Below are positions 58,701 through 64,000 of a stretch of DNA of 64,000 bases, piece after piece. The notes below the pieces were generated by a model that saw only the letters and a program-made list of their open reading frames with translations, had not been told where the DNA came from and made no database searches. This DNA is from Hormiphora californensis. Taxonomy: Eukaryota > Ctenophora > Tentaculata > Cydippida > Pleurobrachiidae. The translations under genes were made by a program, and so were the position numbers. The stretch covers positions 3,082,847 through 3,146,846 of the forward strand of contig CM035355.1 of the NCBI GenBank assembly GCA_020137815.1, in the 5' to 3' direction. Every line of letters starts with the position of its first letter. Within the stretch, counting starts at the first letter, position 1.

Positions 58701-59775
58701 ATGCTGCCACTGGTTTTGTTGCTTGTTATAGGAGGGGTTACGGGGCATTATACTGCCCATGACTGGGCCACCATGCCACTATCTGTCCAACAAGGTTTGT
58801 GGGGTTTAGATGCCTGATAGCTGGCCTTCCAAGATATTGTATATTCCTTACGTCTCTTATAAAAAACCAGGAACCGACCGAAACAAGTAAATACTGGTCC
58901 CTGATTGGCTGATAACCAGTCACGTGACCAAAATAACGAGTTCTGATTGGTTGTTTACTTGTTTCGGTCGGTTCCTGTAAATAACCTTTGTGTTTGGAGT
59001 TACGAATTGTTTTTTATGCTGACCCCATATTAAAACGGAAACTCATTGACCAGGTGAGTATGGGGTAGAGACGTGTGAGAATGCTACAATCTACAGCTAT
59101 CACATTCATGTGCTGTTCTGGGGAAACAACAACACAGAACGGATCGCTTCCGCTTTTAAACTTCGGGATGACTTTATTGAAAGGTAGTACTAGTAGGCTC
59201 CTGATTTATTGCATCTACTTAGATGCAATAATTCAGGGCCTGGAGCATTGCCAGAGCCCTATTCCAAGCTGTGCTATGTTTCTTGATCTAGTCCGGTAAG
59301 GGGTTGAGAAGTGGTACACCGTGCGTCTATGATTTAAAGCCATATCAAGAGTATTTAATTTATCATTCTACAGGTTCGATTTGAGTAAAAAGATTTGTGA
59401 CTTCAACGCAGGTGATCCCATGCCAGGTCACGAGATGTGTGCCTTTCCTCCCAATGATGCACACAAGCCCCTTCACAGTGGTCCCTTCCTTACTCAGCAG
59501 TATTCTTTCTTCGTTCCCCCATCACAAATGACGGTAAACCATTGTTGACAATGAGACTTCTCAACCCATATGATATGACCAAACATTATCCCCCCCCCCC
59601 TCACCAGGAAGCATCTAGTTGGATTCTACAGCGGCGAGGTGTGCACGATGTCTTCCTGCACCCCAACTCAGGTTGTGAGCACAATGACCACCTTCTGTGG
59701 AGTGCCTTTAGTGGACACGCCTGGCAGATTGATGACAGTGCCTTCACTTGTGCCTACCCCGGGTGTAAACCTTAG
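58701..59775 (+). CDS. Secreted DOPA 4,5-dioxygenase-like protein
   Basis: Four exons: 58701-58794, 59054-59183, 59374-59533 and 59608-59775, phases agree. The start gives a signal peptide, MLPLVLLLVIGGVTG, so the protein is probably exported. The body follows the DOPA-dioxygenase family: YSYHIHVLFWGNNN (family YHxHxYF), HKPLHSGPFLTQQYSFFVP (family GPHP...F), then SWILQRRGVHDVFLHPNSGC and HNDHLLWSAFSG (family LxxLxVLxHPxTG...DHxxxxxWLG). Conserved histidines that bind the non-haem metal are kept. In plants and fungi such enzymes open the catechol ring of DOPA to make betalamic acid precursors. Paired Cys and export are unusual. Substrate is unknown. Confidence 0.82.
58868..58977. mobile_element. 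110 bp hAT-type MITE in dioxygenase intron 1
   Basis: The ends CAGGAACCGACCGAAACAAG (plus TAAA) and the exact complement form 24 bp TIRs. The flanks TAAAAAAC (58860-58867) and TAAATAAC (58978-58985) form an 8 bp duplication with one mismatch. CAGG...CCTG ends and 8 bp duplications are hAT features. Confidence 0.88.
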
Positions 59776-60640
59776 AGAGCTAGATGAGGGACTGAGGAAG
59801 TTATCTGTCCCGTGATACCGAATACAGAGACTGTCGACAGGAATTATTTTCTAAAAGAATTAGATTTAGAGATTTTCGATAAAAATGAAGATTAAATTGT
59901 TCGGTGATTAATAAATAATTAGATTATATTAGTCTGTTAACACTTTTCAAGCGCTCTCAGGTAGCTAAAATCATCGCTAAAACGTCAAAAACAACCCAAT
60001 TTACAGGCGCGTTAGTTTTGGGGGAGAGCACTCCCGTAGGCCGTAAACAACATTTGATGCTGAGAGTTGCTTTGGGCATATGCTACAGCTAACAGCAGTG
60101 CGGGATAATCCGGATTCCAGCGCTTTCCAAACAGCTGCTTTGGCAAATGCTGCTGCAGCGCGGGATAAGGCAGCGCTTTTAAAACTGAAAACAGCTGCTC
60201 AGTTGGCAAACGTTGCTGGCCCCCACGGGCTGGCAGCGCGGGATAAGGCAGCGCTTTTCAACAAGCTGCTCAGCTGTTTCAAAACTTTCAAAAATTCGAT
60301 CCAGCGCGCTGGATCGGAAAACGTTAAAATCTGGGTGCCTTTCATTGCTAACAATTCGTAGTTTTGGCGCGCACGACGGGTTAGGGCTATCCGTTAGGGT
60401 CTGGTTAGGGTTTGGTTTGGGGTTATCGGTTAGGGCTATCGATTCTCTAACTGATACCGTTTAGTTTACTCAAATCGGCCATGTGGTTCCATGGCTATAG
60501 CCGTCTGAAAAAAGTCGGTCTAAGTATACTCTTTTGGTAGCGCGCACCTGTAAACAGGCTGCAAGGCACCCAGATTATAATCGCGCCCCGCTGGATCGAA
60601 TTTTTAAAAGTTTTGAAACAAAACGCGCATAAAACATCAC
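59776..60640. repeat. Dispersed inverted-repeat element related to 10700-11090
   Basis: 60080-60260 has repeated GCGGGATAAGGCAGCGCTTT units shared with 10741-10770. CAAAAATTCGATCCAGCGCG at about 60288 is complementary to CGCTGGATCGAATTTTTAAA at 60588-60610, and GGGTGCC/GGCACCC lies inside, giving a foldback of about 340 bp. The loop holds TTAGGG-like sequence. The first 300 bp after the dioxygenase gene show no feature. Confidence 0.65.
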
Positions 60641-61325
60641 ACGCGCGGCGCGTTTTTTATTTGCGCGTCACAAATCAGCCATTTCCGGGATTCTTCACCC
60701 TACCCGGATTTGCACCCATTCCGCAGCTGAATCCTGAAGCCGACGTTGGAAATATAGAAAGGGTTTCCTCTCTGAAGAGAGCCAAATGCTATGCTTAGAA
60801 GAAGATAGGTAGAATTCGGGTCGGAAAACCTGAACGGTTCAGTGCAGACAGTGATCTGTCGTCCTGCACTGTCGACTCTTGATCTCACACTAGGCAGAAG
60901 GCATAGCAGTATAGCACTTGGGACGACTGAAATTAAAACGAAACTTCTTTGGGTATAGTGACATCCAAACAACTTCTAAAACAGATCCGATATTCCAGCT
61001 TGTTTTGAGTCAGTTTATAAAAATATACCTTCGCATCCCAACTCTTCCTAATAACGAACACTCTGGATCTAACTTTTCTATTAATCTATTAGTTGCCTAA
61101 ATATTTCTAGGGAGCCATAATAAAGATATTGTTCGATCAAATTAAGTTAAAAACATACTCCAATAAATACTACTATCAGAGACTAAGGGAGAGGGGAAAC
61201 GAGAGATGAAAAACAAAACAAAAAACAGATCACCACGCCTATTTTAACACACCAACAATTGTCAAGGTATCGCTCAGTGTAACAGTAATAATCAGGATGG
61301 ATAACCGGTTCAAAGTTCACACAAT
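60641..61325. other. Intergenic sequence, no gene seen
   Basis: A/T-rich unique sequence. Frames at 60700-60972 and 60918-61100 have no domain features. Confidence 0.5.
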
Positions 61326-61337
61326 GAATGATTGGGT

Positions 61338-61485
61338 TACATATCACATGACCTCAAGGGTCACATATCACATGACCTCAAGGGTCACATATCACATGAC
61401 CTCAAGGGTCACACATATCACATGACCTCAAGGGTCACATATCACATGACCTCAAGGGTCACATATCACATGACCTCAAGATTGT
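61338..61485. repeat. 24 bp minisatellite in a 3'UTR
   Basis: About six copies of GGGTCACATATCACATGACC followed by TCAA. The innermost copy overlaps the stop codon of the minus-strand membrane protein, so most of the array would be its 3'UTR. Confidence 0.93.
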
Positions 61486-61659
61486 ATCCCTGAGGGGTGT
61501 AATGTTGGTTCCGTCTCACACAATACATTGTTACAGCCGTTAGGACAATGATGACCCCCAGTGCTATGCTGATAATGATGATGGAGTTCCGATCTAGCAT
61601 TCCACCGGCATCCTTGCCAGCGCCATTCCCGTCACCACTGGCTACTTCTTGGAGTTCTG
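61466..61659 (-). CDS. Last exon of a single-pass membrane protein (5' part not found)
   Basis: After an acceptor CTATCTTTTTCAG the frame reads ELQEVASGDGNGAGKDAGGM, then a TM segment SIIIISIALGVIIVLTAVTM and a short tail YCVRRNQHYTPQGYNLEVM ending at TGA. The basic residues after the TM suggest a cytoplasmic tail (type I); YTPQG and the C-terminal EVM could be sorting or PDZ-like signals. Upstream exons were not identified and the ectodomain is unknown. Confidence 0.6.
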
Positions 61660-62135
61660 AAAAAGATAGGACAGTTAGAAATTAAACATCCTACTTCTCT
61701 GTTTGAGAAACAGCTACAATTCTATATAATTTCCAGCAGTCTACTACACCGCCCCATCGCCCAGGTAATACCTGAGGTATGTTATGAATATGTAACCAAT
61801 ATATTCAAATCTTATCTGAGAGAGCCCCCTTTGCAGCAGCTTACTAAACAGTTCCACAAAGTGCAGCTCTACTAATTTGGGTAGTGTCACATTTCACATC
61901 GTATAAAATGCAGAACACAAAACTTGGTCATTCAAAATATATTTGAAATATATTTCGACCATTGTGGGTTCCCTTAGGTTCCTTATTCTCGTTGCCCTGC
62001 TTCAGTGCTTCCCTTTGTTTCCCATGCAGGCCTCGCCAGTAGCCATTTAAGTGAAACCTAGATTTGAGGTCATGGACAAACCTAGTCACACTCCCTTCTA
62101 TAACTCTGTCCCAATTCGCTGCAGGTGCAGTTTTG

Positions 62136-64000
62136 ATGGCTAGTTTGTTTCGATCGGTCCCTCTCCGAGGGTACGAGATCATGGTGATTGTGATATGTGG
62201 TATGGTAGTGGCTGCAATTTTCCTTTGTTATGTGACCTGGAAACTGCGTTACAAGATTGTACTGCGAGTGAAAACGGTAGGAAAATAGAACTTTTAGTAA
62301 ACCCCAGTCATTACTGTACACACTGTGTACTACACAGTTTACCATGGTAACCAGGCCATGACATAGTAACCAGGCCATGACATGGTAACCATGATAATAT
62401 GATATCTTTGGCAACTGACAAGAACTACGGTATTTATACCTAGACTGTATTACTCGTTTTTACCTCCGGTAACCCTGTTTACAGACAGAACCGACAGTGG
62501 TTCAGAATTTAGTGGCACACTGGGCTGAGGCAAGTGCTTTAGAGTTACAACTGAAGTCAGCCAGAAGGATTACATCGATTCTGCCACCAGGTAAAATCAT
62601 TAATTGATTAATCATACTAATTAGCAAGGTGTTGTTAAAATCTGTCACCTTCAACAACACGGGGGCGGGGGAAGCAGGGTGTCCCCCCCCCCCCCGCCCA
62701 TAATATATCATATTTTCAGGAGACATCCAGAGAGCCAGTGCTAGCGAGGAATGGAGGGATGAAGCACGGCTTTTACAACTTATTAGCAAAAAACGTATGG
62801 ACTGAAGTCGCGAAACTACGTACTGAAATCAGAGTGCATTTTTCAAATGAGCATAATTTATTTACCATGCAACTCAAAAACAGCCGATTGGTCAACTTAT
62901 CGATTTTATAATTTATCCCGTTATCTAATATGCCAATACGAAGTTTCTAAAACCTCCTGTTTCAGGACTGAGTCTGCCGATGAACGACAGTTTAATACCA
63001 ACAGTGTCCCCTAAACCTCGTCTCACCACAATATCATCAGTAGCAATACCTCCAGCAACCCCCGTGGTATTAGAGGGTCAAGTAAGGCGCTCTCTGTTTG
63101 ACAGCCCTGTAAAGACTAATGAACTGGACATGTATTACAGTATGATTGATATCAGCCCAGCTGTTTCGTGTAACTCGGATTATAGTCGTGATACACTTAT
63201 ACACATGGACCCCCTCTATTCAATGGAGGATGGTGAATCAATAGGACATGATGGGCAGCCAGCCTATAGTGAATCAATAGGACATGATGGGCAGCCAGCC
63301 TATAGTGAATCAATAGGACATGATGGGCAGCCAGCCTATAGTGAATCAATAGGACATGATGGGCAGCCAGTTTATAGTGAATCAATAGGACATGATGGGC
63401 AGCCAGTCTATAGTGAATCAATAGGACATGATGGACAGCCAGTCTATAGTGAATCAATAGGACAGGATGGGCAGCCAGTCTATAGTGAATCAATAGGACA
63501 TGATGGGCAGCCAGTCTATAGTGAATCAATAGGACAGGATCAGGACCTTGTCTATTATAGTGAATCAATAGGACATGATGGGCAGCCAGCCTATAGTGAA
63601 TCAATAGGACATGATGGGCAGCCAGCCTATAGTGAATCAATAGGACATGATGGACAGCCAGTCTATAGTGAATCAATAGGACATGATGGGCAGCCAGTCT
63701 ATAGTGAATCAATAGGACATGATGGGCAGCCAGCCTATAGTATAGGACAGGATGAGGACCTTGTCTATTATAGTAAATCAACAGGACATGCCCCTAACAC
63801 AATGTACAGTGAGCCCTTGGAACCAACTAACTTGGGAATAGAACATAACCAGCCGATATACAGCGAAGCGATCCCTATATACGGTGAATTTAGAAACACC
63901 TATCAAATGGTAAAGATACAGGACAGGTACACCAACCAGGATCTTTCTGTTGCTGACATCCCAGGGACTCCACCGCAGCTTCCAACTACACCGCCACCCC
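62136..64000 (+). CDS. Transmembrane adaptor-like protein with tyrosine-repeat tail (3' end beyond window)
   Basis: Exons 62136-62276, 62485-62590, 62720-62794 and 62966-end, phases agree. The start is the first in-frame ATG, 5 nt after an AG: MASLFRSVPLRGYE, then TM MVIVICGMVVAAIFLCYVTW and a basic stretch KLRYKIVLRVK, so the long C-terminal part should be cytoplasmic. The linker has LELQLKSARRITSILPPG and EEWRDEARLLQLISKK. The tail holds about 16 repeats of YSESIGHDGQPA (variants QPV, GQDQDLVYYSES) and more tyrosines (LDMYYSMIDISP, QPIYSEAIPIYGEFRNTYQM), then a Pro-rich end. A very short outside, one TM and many tail tyrosines is the plan of LAT/PAG-type transmembrane adaptors, but I see no sequence kinship. 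Unknown family. Confidence 0.72.
63229..63790 (+). repeat. 36 bp coding minisatellite, about 16 units
   Basis: The unit GAATCAATAGGACATGATGG plus GCAGCCAGCCTATAGT keeps the reading frame throughout. Third-position and GCC/GTC differences are scattered. Two units (about 63522-63560 and 63742-63774) share the variant GACCTTGTCTATTATAGT, showing block duplication. Confidence 0.95.

Noticed and set aside
61928-62182. Minus-strand frame with FVHDLKSRFHLNGYW
   Set aside because: Faintly like a LINE C-terminal end, but too short and weak to call, and it overlaps the first exon of the plus-strand membrane protein.

Overview
This window is nuclear DNA from a small-genome, intron-rich animal. Genes are split into many short exons with GT/AG borders, and introns are mostly 80-500 bp. 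Genes lie close together on both strands. The tRNA is a eukaryotic tRNA-Ala with a G3:U70 pair. SMC4 and ELOVL6-like genes are eukaryotic, while RAVER-like and C18orf21-like genes point to Metazoa. Introns and spacers carry very many (GA)n/(CT)n runs, minisatellites, short inverted-repeat elements and foldback palindromes. A non-bilaterian with spliced-leader trans-splicing, such as a ctenophore, would fit the tight same-strand gene pairs and the splice acceptors next to start codons. That is inference; no marker here fixes the species.

Layout. 1-7.3 kb: tandem repeat, tRNA-Ala, then on the minus strand a RAVER-like RNA-binding protein with three RRMs plus two CCHC zinc knuckles, whose large intron holds a TIR element. 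7.5-10.7 kb: a 3.2 kb foldback palindrome built on minisatellite arms. 11.2-12.3 kb: a dead LINE fragment and two small inverted-repeat elements. 12.6-16 kb: two tandem EF-hand genes (minus). 17.6-22.5 kb: a Misato (MSTO1)-like gene (plus) with an intronless seven-TM receptor gene antisense in one intron. 23.1-27.5 kb: cytosolic-type sulfotransferase (plus) with an intronless secreted-protein gene antisense in one intron. 27.7-30.6 kb: GFOD-like oxidoreductase (plus). 31-35.6 kb: microsatellites and a 1.1 kb block that looks like bad base calls. 35.7-43.5 kb: membrane-anchored arylsulfatase B-like enzyme (plus), with a Transib-like 505 bp element in an intron. 44.9-46.4 kb: ELOVL6-like elongase (plus). 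46.6-57.7 kb: SMC4 condensin subunit (minus), with a 1.39 kb palindromic element in an intron. 57.8-58.3 kb: C18orf21/RMP24-like gene (minus), ending 96 bp before the SMC4 start codon. 58.7-59.8 kb: secreted DOPA-4,5-dioxygenase-like protein (plus). 61.5 kb: last exon of a single-pass membrane protein (minus). 62.1 kb to the end: a membrane protein with a short N-terminus, one TM segment and a long tail of 12-residue tyrosine repeats (plus, runs off the window).

The genes are mostly unrelated housekeeping and metabolic genes, so no single pathway is encoded. The strongest leads are: the tyrosine-repeat transmembrane adaptor-like protein; the Transib-like element, whose two ends differ by an 11 bp spacer; the RAVER/zinc-knuckle architecture; the two antisense genes nested in introns; and the possible C18orf21-SMC4 operon with acceptor sites beside start codons.
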